DNA of 64,000 nt from Burkholderia sp. (GCA_030151225.1 JASLEG010000068.1:1-64000); one strand, 5' to 3'; shown: positions 29,190-39,104, counted from the first letter of the stretch. Numbers and translations are program-made. The notes: generated by a model not told the origin, from the sequence alone.

Positions 29190-29747
29190 TCAGCCCATGC
29201 TGATGCGTTCGCCGTCCACCTTCACGTCCTCGTCGGCCGTGACGATGGCCTGCTGGCCGTGCATGCGCAGCAGCTGGCTCACCTCGAGCAGGTAATGCCC
29301 GGCGCGGCCCACGAACTGGCCCACGCTCTGCACCAGGCTCTCCTGCACGGTGGCGAACAGGTTGCGCGTGTTCAGGCTCAGCGCGCCGGTGGCGGCGGTG
29401 ATCTCCACGTCGGTCAGCGCGTGCAGCGCGATCGCGTCGCTCGCCTCGAGGCGGATACGCGGCTGCTCGATGCGCAGCTCGCGCGCACCTGGCACGCTCA
29501 GTTGCACGAGGTTCGGTTCGGTGCGATGCAGCACGTGCAGCACGTAGCTGGTGTCGTTGCGGCAGGTGGCCACCAGCACGTGGTCGCCCACCTCGGGGCG
29601 AATCAGGCAGCTCAGCGCCTGATGGGCGGCGCGCCCGTCGTCGAGCAGGAACGCGTGCCGGTCGAGCGCCACGATGATGCGGGCCTCGACGAGGTGCAGC
29701 GGCAGGGGCGGCGGAAGCTTGCTGCCGGTCTTGGCGGTGGCCATCAT
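29190..29747 (-). CDS. DUF3540-family T6SS accessory protein
   Basis: This 185-aa DUF3540 protein has an N-terminal small beta domain resembling the gp5/OB region of VgrG (HAFLLDDGRAAHQALSCLIRPEVGDHVLVA). A repetitive strand-rich C-terminus follows (MHGQQAIVTADEDVKVDGERISMG). DUF3540 genes travel with DUF2169 and DUF4150 near vgrG. The likely role is a spike-associated adaptor, but this is inferred from context. The start overlaps the pentapeptide gene stop by 4 bp. Confidence 0.82.
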   Translation of the reverse strand: MMATAKTGSKLPPPLPLHLVEARIIVALDRHAFLLDDGRAAHQALSCLIRPEVGDHVLVATCRNDTSYVLHVLHRTEPNLVQLSVPGARELRIEQPRIRLEASDAIALHALTDVEITAATGALSLNTRNLFATVQESLVQSVGQFVGRAGHYLLEVSQLLRMHGQQAIVTADEDVKVDGERISMG

Positions 29748-30817
29748 TCGTTCTCCAGGGCAAGGGTGCGGGCCTCGGCGGCGAGGCGGGCCTCGTCGGT
29801 ACGGCCGATGCGGTGCTGGCTGGCGCCACGGAAATTCGTGTCGCACAGCGAGGCGTCGTGGAATTGGGCGTGATCGAGCACGGCTTCGCCGAAATCGACG
29901 CGATCGCCGTGCACGTGCTCGAAGCGCGCGTGAGTGAGCGCGGAGCGCCGGAACGACACGTCCTGTTGCCGGCTGCGGTTCCAGATGCTGGCGCCGAGCT
30001 GCGCGCCGTCGAACCGGCAGTCGCTCACGCGGGCCTGCTGGAAGATCGCGCCGTCGAGCCGCGCGTCGGCGAAGCTCGTGCCGGCTACCGAGGCCTCGAG
30101 CAGCAGCGCGTGCGGCGCGACGGCATTGCTGAGGTTCGCGTCGGTGAGGATCGCGCGCCGCAGGTTCGCGCCGCTCAGGTCGGCGCCGGCCAGATCCACG
30201 TGATCGAGATCCGCACCTTGCATCGAACAGCGGCGCAACGGCAGTCCGCTCATCACCTGGCCTGCGAAATTCGCGTTGGAAAAGATCACGCCCTCGGCGG
30301 CGAAGCCGGCCAGCTTCACGCTGCGCCAGTCGGCCGGGCTCACCACGCACTGCGCCAGGGTGGCGCCGGCCAGGCTGGTCGCGCCGAAGCGGCTGTTCAG
30401 CAACGTGCAGCGCGCGAGCGCCGCGCCGTCGAGGCGGGCGCGATCGAGCGTGCCGTTCACGATGGTGCTGGTGCGTAGCTGCGCATGTCGCCAGTCGCTG
30501 TCGCTCAGGTCGCAGTCGATCCAGCTGACGTGGCACAGCCTGCGCCCGGCCAGGTGGGCGCGCGACAGGTCGCAGCGCACGAAGCTCGCGTGATCCAGAT
30601 CGGCGTCGCCGAAATCGGCGCCACGCAGATCGCAGTCGATGAAGCGGGCCCGCGCCAGATCCGCGCCGACGAACGACGCGTCGGCCAGATCGGATTCGTG
30701 GAAGGTGACACCGGCGAGTGCCCGGCGGCGTGCATCGAGGCCGCGCAGGTCGCGATCCCGAATCGGCTGGTCGAGCTGCATCGCCCGCCCGATTTCGTCC
30801 CACGGCGCGTCGCTCAT
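29744..30817 (-). CDS. Pentapeptide-repeat T6SS accessory protein
   Basis: From about residue 35 almost the whole 357-aa protein is pentapeptide repeats of the A(D/N)Lxx type, seen as runs like LAGADLSGANLRRAILTDANL. This predicts a right-handed quadrilateral beta helix. The start at 30817 overlaps the stop of the DUF2169 gene by 4 bp (ATGA). Such proteins accompany DUF2169 in T6SS loci. Its role is unknown; a scaffold or effector adaptor at the spike is plausible. Confidence 0.82.
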   Translation of the reverse strand: MSDAPWDEIGRAMQLDQPIRDRDLRGLDARRRALAGVTFHESDLADASFVGADLARARFIDCDLRGADFGDADLDHASFVRCDLSRAHLAGRRLCHVSWIDCDLSDSDWRHAQLRTSTIVNGTLDRARLDGAALARCTLLNSRFGATSLAGATLAQCVVSPADWRSVKLAGFAAEGVIFSNANFAGQVMSGLPLRRCSMQGADLDHVDLAGADLSGANLRRAILTDANLSNAVAPHALLLEASVAGTSFADARLDGAIFQQARVSDCRFDGAQLGASIWNRSRQQDVSFRRSALTHARFEHVHGDRVDFGEAVLDHAQFHDASLCDTNFRGASQHRIGRTDEARLAAEARTLALENE

Positions 30818-33462
30818 GCCCGGCTCCCGGTGGCTGCGAATGCCCCTTCGGGCGGAATCGACCCGGTGCGCTCGCATTGCAGGAAGGCGACATCCGGGAG
30901 GCGCGCGCCCGTGAAATCGCTCTTGCGGCACAGGCAGCGGAAGAATTCGGCCGCGTTGGCCACGCTGCCGCGCAGGTCGGTGCGGTAGAGGCCGCAGCGG
31001 GCGAGCAGCGCGCGGTCGAGTCGCGCGCCGCGCAGGTCGGCACGACCCAGGTCGCAGCGCAGCAGGCGTGCACCGGACAGGTCGGCATCGCGAAGATCGG
31101 CACCGTTCAGGCCGCATTGTCTCGCCGTGGTACCGGCCAGCACGGCCTCGCGCCAGACATTGGCGCCGCCGGCCTGCACGCCGTCGAGCACGGCCTCGTG
31201 CCAGCGGCTCGCCTGCAGGTCCGACATGGTGAACACCGACTTGTACAGCGTGGCGCGACCGAAATCGGCGCGGGCGAGGCGCGCGCGCAGGAACACCGCC
31301 TTTTCCAGCACGGCGCCGTGCCAGCGGCTGTCGCTCGCATCGAGATCGAACAGCGTGGCCTTGCTCGCATCGGCGCCGTCGAACACGGCGTGCGGGCAGG
31401 CGAGCCGGATCGTCAGCAGCCTGCGCAGGCACGCGCCGCGCAGGCTCGCGTGCGGCCACGCGGCATCGATGGCCTGCGCGCGCGTGAGGTCGGCGCCGTC
31501 GAACACCGCGCCGTGGCCCGCGCTTTGGCACAGGTTCGCGCCCTGCAGGTTCGCGCCCAGGAAGTCCGTGCCGTCGATGCGCGCGCCGAGCAGGACCGCG
31601 CCCTGCAGGTTCGCGCCGGTGAAGCGCGCGCCGCTCAGGTTCGCGCCGTCGAACATCGTCTCGCGCAGATCGGCCCCGGAGAAATCGACCCCCGCGAGAT
31701 CCGCGCCAGCCAGGTCTCGCCCGGCCAGCGGCACGCCGGCCGCGAGCCACTGGCGCACGCAGGCGCCGAGCCGCGCGGCCACCTCGGCGGGATACGGCAG
31801 CGCGGCCTGCGCGAGCTTCGGCGCCGAACGGCGCGACTGGCGCTTCAGCGCGGGCAGCTTCGCGATGGCCTCGCGCGAGGCCGCGTCGCGTGCGCGCTGC
31901 TTCGCACCGGCATCGGCGGGCAGCGCAGGCAGTTGCGCGAGCATCGATTCGACCTGCGGATCGCGGCCGGCCCTGGCCGGCGGCAGCAGGTCGTGGGCCG
32001 GCTTCGCGGCACGCTCCAGCGCGGCGTCGAGCAGGGCGACCGGATCGACCGGGGCGGGCGTGGCGGCCGGTACGCGGGCGAGCGCTTCCCTGCCGCGACG
32101 CTCGGCATCGTCGGCCAGCGCCTTCGCCTTGGTCACGATGCCGGACAGGTCGAAATCGCCCTCGGCCACCGTCTGCGAGGTCATCAGGCCAAGCGCCGGC
32201 AGGCTCGCGCGCGGCGGCGTGTGGTCGGCCGGCGGCGGCGTGCCGCGGCGCGCCCAGTATTCGGCGTCGAGCAGGTCGAGCCGCGCCTGGCTGCGCGCGA
32301 GCGCCGCCTGCTCGGCCTCGTGCTGCTGCGCGGCGCGACGCGCGAGCGCCTCGGCCGAGCGCTCGGGCGCGAGCTGGCTGTCGTTGAACACGTGCTGACG
32401 GCCGAGCCGGGCATCGAGCCGCAGCGCCATGACCTGCTCGTAGTGCGCGCGCGACCTGGGCAACGCGGCATGTTCGTAGCCGACCATCAGCACCGCCAGG
32501 TCCTGGCCGTCGCTGTCGGTGATCTCGATCGTGCCGTGATGGATCGCCACGCCCAGATCGTGATCGGGCACGAACCACAGCGCGTCGAGCTTCATCGCCA
32601 CCTCGCGCGCCCGGGCCGGCGTGTCGTCGGCATCCGTGCCCAGCACGAAGGCGCGCGCGGCGAAGGCCGGCACCTCGCCCGTGAGCTCGGCGTGGCGCGG
32701 ATGCAGGTTGCGCAGCGTATAGCGCTCGCCGCCCGCGAGCGGCGCGTCGAGCCACTGGTCGGGCGGCGCCATGTTGAACACGCTCCAGTCGAGGTCCGGC
32801 GCGAAGCCGGGCTCGGCCGGCGCCACCCAGTTGCGGCCGTAGCGGCCGAACTTGTCGCGCCGCGCCGCGTTGCCCACCGGGATCGGGCCGAAGCCGGCCG
32901 GCACGCCGGCACGCCACGCGGCATCCACGTCGCCGGGCGCGTAGGCGAGGTTCGGCATCGCGCCGCGGCCGGCGCCGAAGCGCGATTCGCGCGTGCCGCA
33001 GCCGGCCGGGTTGACCGGATTGCGCGGGCCGCCGAACGCGCGCGTGTAGGTCAGCGGCATCGCCAGGAACGGCTTGGCGCGGCTCACGCGGCGTGCGCGC
33101 AGCGCATCGGCCTGCCATTCGCGCTCGCCGCACACGGCCAGGCACTTGCTGACCAGCGGCCGGCCATCGGCCGCGTCCAGGCGCAACTGCACGCTCAGGC
33201 TCGTGCAGGCGCGCTGCTCGGGCGCGTAGGCCGAGCCGAGCAGCAGCACTTCCGCGCCGCGGCGCGGCATCGCCTCGTCCAGCGGCTGGCCGGCGGGCAG
33301 GCTGGCCGCCACGTGCGGCCATTGCAGGTTCTCGGGCAGATAGCGTTCGGTGGCCGCGCCGAGCGGGAAGAAGCCGAGCACGGCCACCGACAGGTAATGA
33401 CGGCCCGCGAACGTGTACGGCTTGAACAGCGTGCCGAGCGACTGGGGTTTGATGATCTTCAT
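30814..33462 (-). CDS. DUF2169 domain fused to pentapeptide repeats
   Basis: In this 882-aa protein the first ~300 residues are a DUF2169 domain (SLGTLFKPYTFAGRHYLSVA, FGGPRNPVNPAGCG, GRYGRNWVAPAEPG). A charged, probably coiled middle region (about 330-570) links it to a long pentapeptide-repeat domain (about 580-870, with GANLSGARFTGANLQGAVLLG). DUF2169 is linked to loading of T6SS effectors near vgrG. The fusion puts that domain and a beta-helix scaffold on one chain. It starts 10 bp after the vgrG stop. Confidence 0.85.
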   Translation of the reverse strand: MKIIKPQSLGTLFKPYTFAGRHYLSVAVLGFFPLGAATERYLPENLQWPHVAASLPAGQPLDEAMPRRGAEVLLLGSAYAPEQRACTSLSVQLRLDAADGRPLVSKCLAVCGEREWQADALRARRVSRAKPFLAMPLTYTRAFGGPRNPVNPAGCGTRESRFGAGRGAMPNLAYAPGDVDAAWRAGVPAGFGPIPVGNAARRDKFGRYGRNWVAPAEPGFAPDLDWSVFNMAPPDQWLDAPLAGGERYTLRNLHPRHAELTGEVPAFAARAFVLGTDADDTPARAREVAMKLDALWFVPDHDLGVAIHHGTIEITDSDGQDLAVLMVGYEHAALPRSRAHYEQVMALRLDARLGRQHVFNDSQLAPERSAEALARRAAQQHEAEQAALARSQARLDLLDAEYWARRGTPPPADHTPPRASLPALGLMTSQTVAEGDFDLSGIVTKAKALADDAERRGREALARVPAATPAPVDPVALLDAALERAAKPAHDLLPPARAGRDPQVESMLAQLPALPADAGAKQRARDAASREAIAKLPALKRQSRRSAPKLAQAALPYPAEVAARLGACVRQWLAAGVPLAGRDLAGADLAGVDFSGADLRETMFDGANLSGARFTGANLQGAVLLGARIDGTDFLGANLQGANLCQSAGHGAVFDGADLTRAQAIDAAWPHASLRGACLRRLLTIRLACPHAVFDGADASKATLFDLDASDSRWHGAVLEKAVFLRARLARADFGRATLYKSVFTMSDLQASRWHEAVLDGVQAGGANVWREAVLAGTTARQCGLNGADLRDADLSGARLLRCDLGRADLRGARLDRALLARCGLYRTDLRGSVANAAEFFRCLCRKSDFTGARLPDVAFLQCERTGSIPPEGAFAATGSRA

Positions 33463-33472
33463 CGCGCGCGCC

Positions 33473-36088
33473 TCACATGAAGATCAGCATGGCTTCGATC
33501 ATGTGGATCCGCGTCACGATGTTGTCGACATGGGGCGTTTCGTCGTTGTTCGACACGCGGGCGCCGGGGCCGGCGGTCTCCACGGTGGTGATGGCCGCGG
33601 TGGTCACGATGTTCGAGGTGTCGCCGCTGGTCTCGATGCGCGTGGTGCTGCCGGTCGACACCGTGCTGCTGCTCTCGCCCTTCACTTCGTTGTCCTGCAC
33701 CACGCCGTTGATGATGCTCGTCGTCGAGCCGAGCCGGACCTCGTCCACGTACGACGTGCCGCGCGTGACGAACTGGGTCGAGTTGCCGGTGATCGACGTT
33801 TCGAAGACGTTGCCGGTGGTGGTGGTGCGCGTGGTGTTGCCGGATAACGAGGTCTCGGTCGTGTTGCCGGTCACCGAGTTGCGCATCACGTTGCCGCTCA
33901 CGCTGTCCTCGATCAGATCGCCCGACACCGTGCTGCGCATCGTGTCGCCCGACAGGCTGGTCTCGAGCGTGTCGCCGCTGATCGTCGAGCGGATCGTGCT
34001 GCCGACCATCGAGCTGTCGATCACCGAGCCGGTCACGCTGGTGTTCATGCTCACGCCGGTGGTGGAGAGGCTCACCGACATGCCCACCATCGACACCGAG
34101 CTGCTGTCGCCCGCCATCCGCGTCGATTGCTCGCTGCCCACCGTGCTGTCGCTGATCGAGCTGTCGAACACGGTGTGGCTGGCACTGACCTGGCCCTTCG
34201 CGCGGCTGTAGGTCGAGCCGAACGCTTCGGAGGCGCTCAGCATGTCGCCGGCCGGCCCGCCGCCGGCATACAGCTCGGCCGGGTTGGCGCTCGCACCCGG
34301 CGCGAGCGAATTCGCGCAGCTGAAGCTGTAGCCGGTGCCCTGGGCGAAGCTCGCGTTTTCGAAGCGCCGGCTCGCATAGGCATTCGTGACGATGCGGGTG
34401 GCCTGAGCCAGATCGGGCGTGGACAGGCGGCCGTAGCTGATGCTCTGGTTGTCGCCGTAGCTGGTCGAATACTGGCTGCCGACGTGGGTGTTCGACAGCC
34501 AGCCCGACGGTACCACCAGCGTGCTGCCGTTCGACTGGATCACGTTCTGGATCTCGGGCAGCTCCGATTCGTCCTGCGCACGCGACACCAGCACGATCGA
34601 GCCCAGGGTGGGGGCGGTCTGCATCGATCCGGACAGTTTCACCCACACCGGCGGGTCGTCCCGCGAGGCGGTCGAGAAGCGCACGTACACGCCGATCTGC
34701 GCGAACGTGTCGGCATTCAGGGTGTCCACGAAGCGGGCCTGCGCTGTGGCGAACGACGACACCGCGCCGAAGTCCACGGGCGGCTGCACCGGCGTGCCCG
34801 CGGCCGACACCACTTCGGCCAGCACCGCGCCCTGCTGGGTCGACTGGATCGAGTAGGGGGTGATGAGGAAGGCCGCGTCGGCCGCCTGGAAGCGGTTCTG
34901 GTAGCCGCCGTCCATGCTGGCCTCGTGCTGCACCGAGGTCGCCACGAACGCGCCCTCGAGGAACGGCGTCTCCGGCGTCGTCACGTCGCCCGAGGCGCGC
35001 AGCCGGAAGCGGTGGCCCACCCGCAGCGCCGAGCAGCGGCTCGCACCGCTCAGCTCGCGGCGGCTGCTTTCGAGCGTGCTCTGCGTGGTGCGCGACAGGA
35101 TCCGCGCCTCGTCCTTGCCGCCGCCGTACTGATAGCTCTTGTAGAGATTGAACGGCAGCGGGTCGGCATCGTGGTGCTCGTCGGCGGCGAAGGAATTGAA
35201 TTCCACCACGCGATTGCTCAGCCACGCGCCGTCCTGCTGGGTGAGCACGCCGTGCACGCCGGTGCTGGCCATCGTCTGCTTCATGCTGAACTCGGTGACG
35301 ATGTCGTCCTGCTCCATGCCGAGCTCGCTCGTCTCCGTGTAGGTGTAGCGCAGCGGCGGCTTGCCCGGCATCGCGTCCGGATATTGCGGCAGGTTCGAGA
35401 ACACCACGCGGTGGCCGCTCGCGCCGTGCACGAAGTAGTAGTGCATGAGCGCCTTGCCCATCAGGCGCGTCAGGAAATCGAGATCGGTCTCGCCGGCCTG
35501 CATCCAGTCCTGGCGGCGGATCGTGGCGAGATTGTCGAGCGTGGTGGCGATCGGCGCGTAGGCGATGTGGTGCGCGTCGAGCAGCAGCTCGATCATCTCG
35601 CGCACCGTGCGGCGCTGGAACACGCGATAGTTGTTGGTCAGGCCGAGCCGGTGCAGCGCCGGCTTCATGGTGATGCTGTAGTTGCCGCGATGGTTGGCCG
35701 CGAAGCTCGTGATGATGCCGTTGAACAGCGAGAAGGATTCGGCGGCCATCGTGTCGCCCGCGATCGCGTCGCGAAAACTGCGCTCGACCAGCGCCGCATC
35801 GCCGGCCGGCCGGGCGATGCCCACCGTGATCGCGCGACCCACCAGCTCGTCGAAGCGCAACGCGCCGGCGCCACCGGTGCGCGAATTGCCGACCAGCTCG
35901 AGCGAGAACTCGAACGGCTGCGAGACCTGCTCCTGGCCCTTGAAGCTCTCCAGGCGGAAGGTTTCCGCGCCGAGCACGGTGCTGCGGTTCACGAATACCG
36001 CGCAGTGCAGGAACACGCGCGGCTCGGGCGCGCCGAGCCGATCGATCGCGAAGTGACGCGTGGCATCCACGCCGAGGATCTGATTCAT
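33473..36088 (-). CDS. vgrG: VgrG/TssI spike protein with a nonapeptide-repeat needle
   Basis: This 871-aa protein has a gp27-like N-terminal part (about 1-380: FQRRTVREMIELLLDAHHI, QAGETDLDFLTRLMGKAL). A gp5/OB-like strand domain follows (about 430-560), then a long serine/threonine/glycine-rich region. Residues 651-776 are fourteen consecutive 9-residue repeats. The 95-residue tail ends in a hydrophobic MIEAMLIFM. No DUF2345 domain is seen, so the repeats probably form the needle. The start at 36088 overlaps the tssG stop (ATGA). The frame open to 36952 is antisense-like read-through over tssG. Confidence 0.88.
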   Translation of the reverse strand: MNQILGVDATRHFAIDRLGAPEPRVFLHCAVFVNRSTVLGAETFRLESFKGQEQVSQPFEFSLELVGNSRTGGAGALRFDELVGRAITVGIARPAGDAALVERSFRDAIAGDTMAAESFSLFNGIITSFAANHRGNYSITMKPALHRLGLTNNYRVFQRRTVREMIELLLDAHHIAYAPIATTLDNLATIRRQDWMQAGETDLDFLTRLMGKALMHYYFVHGASGHRVVFSNLPQYPDAMPGKPPLRYTYTETSELGMEQDDIVTEFSMKQTMASTGVHGVLTQQDGAWLSNRVVEFNSFAADEHHDADPLPFNLYKSYQYGGGKDEARILSRTTQSTLESSRRELSGASRCSALRVGHRFRLRASGDVTTPETPFLEGAFVATSVQHEASMDGGYQNRFQAADAAFLITPYSIQSTQQGAVLAEVVSAAGTPVQPPVDFGAVSSFATAQARFVDTLNADTFAQIGVYVRFSTASRDDPPVWVKLSGSMQTAPTLGSIVLVSRAQDESELPEIQNVIQSNGSTLVVPSGWLSNTHVGSQYSTSYGDNQSISYGRLSTPDLAQATRIVTNAYASRRFENASFAQGTGYSFSCANSLAPGASANPAELYAGGGPAGDMLSASEAFGSTYSRAKGQVSASHTVFDSSISDSTVGSEQSTRMAGDSSSVSMVGMSVSLSTTGVSMNTSVTGSVIDSSMVGSTIRSTISGDTLETSLSGDTMRSTVSGDLIEDSVSGNVMRNSVTGNTTETSLSGNTTRTTTTGNVFETSITGNSTQFVTRGTSYVDEVRLGSTTSIINGVVQDNEVKGESSSTVSTGSTTRIETSGDTSNIVTTAAITTVETAGPGARVSNNDETPHVDNIVTRIHMIEAMLIFM
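33761..34138 (-). repeat. 27-bp coding repeats (nonapeptides) in vgrG
   Basis: Fourteen in-frame 27-bp units encode residues 651-776. Each begins with Gly followed by Ser/Asp/Asn and has a hydrophobic residue near position 8, for example GDTLETSLS, GNVMRNSVT, GNTTETSLS and GNVFETSIT. The DNA units have diverged but keep exact length. Two further units (GSTTRIETS, GDTSNIVTT) occur in the tail. Confidence 0.85.
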
Positions 36089-37278
36089 GCGGCCTCCGCG
36101 GTGGGCATGGTGCGGATCAGGAAGCGCACCGGGCGACTCGCGTGCGGGTGCGCGGGCCGGCCTGCGAGCCAGGCGCTCTGGCCGAGCCGCATCGAGGTGC
36201 CGTCGGTGCCGCGTGCGGGCTGCGGCAGCGGTACCGGCGGCACGCTCGCTTCGCGCACATGCAGCACGATCTCGCAATCGGCCAGACGATTCACCAGCAG
36301 CTTCACGAGGCCGCACAGCATCGCGTAATCCGGTGCGGCCGTGCCGCCGGCCGGGCGCGCGGCGGCGGCCGTTGCCTGCGCCGCCGCGCGCCCGAGGCTG
36401 TCGGGCGGCGGCGCAGGCGTGTCGCCGGCTTCGGCGGCCTGATCGGTGCCGTTCGGCGGCAGCAGGCGGCGCAGCGCCTCGTAATCCACCACGCCGATCT
36501 CGATGCGCAGCCGCGCCTGCTGGTCCCACACGCGGCGGCCCACCACCAGCGTATGGCCGAGCTTGTGATTGCGCACGCCGAGCGCGCAGCAGTCGCGCGC
36601 ATCGAGATCGTGCCATGCACCCACGTTCTCGGTCACCGTGACCTGCGCGCCGAGCGCGACGCCGAGCACGTCCACCAGCGTGGAGGCCGGGCGCCGCCGG
36701 TTCGCGAGCAGCCCGGCGATGCCGAGCCAGGCGCGCGAGGGCAGCGGCACGCGCGCCGCGAGCCGCGCATCGGCGAGCCCGGACAGCGCGGCCAGGCAGC
36801 CGGCCACCTCGGTATCGGCGGGCGGCCGGCTGTTCAGGCCGGGCGTGAGCGCCTGCTTGACCTGGTAGCGCAGCACGTTGGCGCGCTGGTTGAAGATGTC
36901 GAGGAAATCGGCCATGGCCGTTTCGCGCTCGGAAGCGAGCTCGCGCACCCATTCCGTAAACGACTCCGGCAGCGGGCCGGTCACCCCGGCGATGCAGAAG
37001 TTGGTGGTGCGGATGCTCACGCCCCGGATGCGCGGCGCGCTCGCGTCGCCACCGGCCGCGTCACCGGTGCTGCCCGGCAACAGCGCCACCCGCGTGAACT
37101 CGCGCGCCGGGAAGGCGCCCGACAGGTCCGCGCGAAAGCGCAGCCGCGCGTCGAGCGAGCGGGTGGGGTCCGTATCCGAGAGCAGCAGGCGCATCAACTG
37201 GAACACGTCGAAATCGCCGTACTGCTGGAACAGATAGTCCCTTACAGTACGATAGCGGTGCCGGCCGATGGCTGCCAT
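36085..37278 (-). CDS. tssG: TssG (T6SS baseplate protein)
   Basis: This 397-aa protein shows family features: YDYLFQQYGDFDVFQLMRLL-like start, FGVTGPLP-type loop (FCIAGVTGPLPESFTEWV), FLDIFNQR and the C-terminal ARLRIEIGVVDYEALRRLLP. A proline/alanine-rich insertion lies near residues 290-325. It starts inside the last codons of tssF (37-bp overlap). The TssF2-TssG wedge forms the baseplate around VgrG. Confidence 0.88.
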   Translation of the reverse strand: MAAIGRHRYRTVRDYLFQQYGDFDVFQLMRLLLSDTDPTRSLDARLRFRADLSGAFPAREFTRVALLPGSTGDAAGGDASAPRIRGVSIRTTNFCIAGVTGPLPESFTEWVRELASERETAMADFLDIFNQRANVLRYQVKQALTPGLNSRPPADTEVAGCLAALSGLADARLAARVPLPSRAWLGIAGLLANRRRPASTLVDVLGVALGAQVTVTENVGAWHDLDARDCCALGVRNHKLGHTLVVGRRVWDQQARLRIEIGVVDYEALRRLLPPNGTDQAAEAGDTPAPPPDSLGRAAAQATAAAARPAGGTAAPDYAMLCGLVKLLVNRLADCEIVLHVREASVPPVPLPQPARGTDGTSMRLGQSAWLAGRPAHPHASRPVRFLIRTMPTAEAA

Positions 37279-39077
37279 GGCTTGACGCTCCCCTTGAGAT
37301 TGCGCGTTTCGAGCGCGACTTCCACCAGATGGTTGACGCTCGCGTAGCCGCGCAGGAAATGCCGCAGCACCGAGCAGAACAGCACTGCGCTGGCCGTGCC
37401 GATGTCGCTCGGATCGATCGATACCGTCAGTTCCATGCCTCGCACGAAGCCGCGCCAGCCGTCGCGGCCGACATGGCGCATGATGCTGCGGCTGCGCAGC
37501 TCGCGGATCGCGTCGATCTGGGCCCAGCCGCCCTCGCGGTTCGCGCCGACGTGCAGACGCAGGATGTCCTTCAGCGCAGCCAGTGCCACCGGGCCGCCGT
37601 CGAGCGACAGATGGTTCAGCGAGAGTTGCGACACCAGCGACCACGGCCGATTGCCGATCTGCGGCGGGGTGTGATGCGGCGTGGCCCGGGTCAGCGCGCT
37701 GATCCGGTTGGCCGGGCCCGCATCCTCGAGATGCAGCGGGCTGCCCGACATCAGGCGTTCCGGCAGGCGGCGGTTGGTACACAGCGCGCGGCCGCCCACC
37801 ACTTCGTCGGTGAGCTGGCCGAGGTTGAAATGCTCGTCGAGAAACGACACGTACATTTCGCTGCCGGCCACGTACTGCGCGGTGGCGGGCAGGCGGCGCG
37901 GCAGGTAGAAATAGTCCTGATCCTCGAGCCGGCGGAAATCGTCCATCGCGAAGTACGGCGCGATCGAGCGCGGCTTGCCCTCGCTCGAGATCGATTCGAG
38001 CATCTCGATGGAGTGAATCTCGCAGTAGCGGTGGTTCTTCAGGTCGCCGGTGACGTGGTATTCGTATTCGGTGTGGCTCAGCGCGATCGGCTCGATGCGC
38101 TGCGAGAACAGGTTCACGATCGGCACGCAGTTCAGGCGCAGCGAATCGCGGCCGATGTTCCAGTCCGGCTGGAACGGCATGTCGAGCACCAGCAGCAGGT
38201 CGAAATAGTCCTCCACCGCGCTGAAGTCGATCTCGTCGAGCCGGCCGATCTCGAAGAACATGAATTTCTCGGGAAACGAGAAATACTCCTGCAGCAGCCG
38301 GTAGCCCGGATGCGTGTGATGGTTCGCGACCAGCGCCGCCTCGTCGTTTTCCATGCCGAGCCAGCGCAGGCTTTCCGGCGGCAACTGGCGGGGCTTCGCG
38401 GTGGTGGCCGGCAGCACCGCGATGCCGGCCAGATGCAGGGCGATGCTTTCGTACAGGTCGATCGCATCGGACTCGGCGCGGTCGATGTAGAAGCGCAGGC
38501 GGCGCGGGCCCGCCCCCTTCGACTGCAGGGTACCCACGCCGTCCGCGCGCAGCCGGATGCGCAGCACCGATTGCGAGGTCGTGATGTTGCCGACCGACTC
38601 GTGGTCGTGGCCCGATTCGAACGACACGGCGTCGATCCGCAGCGATACCAGCGGCGTGTCGTAGCAGGTCCGGAAGCGGCACTCGGTGACTTGCCCGAGA
38701 TGATTGGTGGGCGAGGCGCTCATCATGCGCCCGCGTGGCAGCAGCTGCTCGCGCGAGAAATCGGTGCCCTCCGGCTTGGGCTCGATCTGCGCGATCAGCA
38801 TCGACGGGATCGGCGCCTCCAGGTGCGGATACAGGAAGGCGAGCAGGGTGTCCGGCAGGCGCGCCTTGTCCTGCTCGATCTGATGGCGCAGCCGCGCCGA
38901 CAGAAACGCGAACGACTGCAGCAGCAGCTCCACCTGCGGATCGGTGGCCTCGCGCGCGTTCAGCCCGAGCGTGCGCGCGAGCTCGCGATGCTTCTCGCCG
39001 AACAGCACGGATTCGGTGCGCAGCGACGCGAGTTCCTCGCGGAAGCAGTCGATCAGGGTTGACGTGGCGGGGCGCAT
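37242..39077 (-). CDS. tssF: TssF (T6SS baseplate protein)
   Basis: This 611-aa protein has the characteristic TssF opening (FREELASLRTESVLFGEKH), the DPQVELLLQSFAFLSARLRHQIE helix, LLAFLYPHLEAPIPSM, and the C-terminal GYASVNHLVEV region. TssF packs with TssG and TssK. It lies 27 bp downstream of tssE. Confidence 0.92.
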   Translation of the reverse strand: MRPATSTLIDCFREELASLRTESVLFGEKHRELARTLGLNAREATDPQVELLLQSFAFLSARLRHQIEQDKARLPDTLLAFLYPHLEAPIPSMLIAQIEPKPEGTDFSREQLLPRGRMMSASPTNHLGQVTECRFRTCYDTPLVSLRIDAVSFESGHDHESVGNITTSQSVLRIRLRADGVGTLQSKGAGPRRLRFYIDRAESDAIDLYESIALHLAGIAVLPATTAKPRQLPPESLRWLGMENDEAALVANHHTHPGYRLLQEYFSFPEKFMFFEIGRLDEIDFSAVEDYFDLLLVLDMPFQPDWNIGRDSLRLNCVPIVNLFSQRIEPIALSHTEYEYHVTGDLKNHRYCEIHSIEMLESISSEGKPRSIAPYFAMDDFRRLEDQDYFYLPRRLPATAQYVAGSEMYVSFLDEHFNLGQLTDEVVGGRALCTNRRLPERLMSGSPLHLEDAGPANRISALTRATPHHTPPQIGNRPWSLVSQLSLNHLSLDGGPVALAALKDILRLHVGANREGGWAQIDAIRELRSRSIMRHVGRDGWRGFVRGMELTVSIDPSDIGTASAVLFCSVLRHFLRGYASVNHLVEVALETRNLKGSVKPWQPSAGTAIVL

Positions 39078-39104
39078 CGTGACCTCGGGCTCAGTGCTCG
39101 GTGC

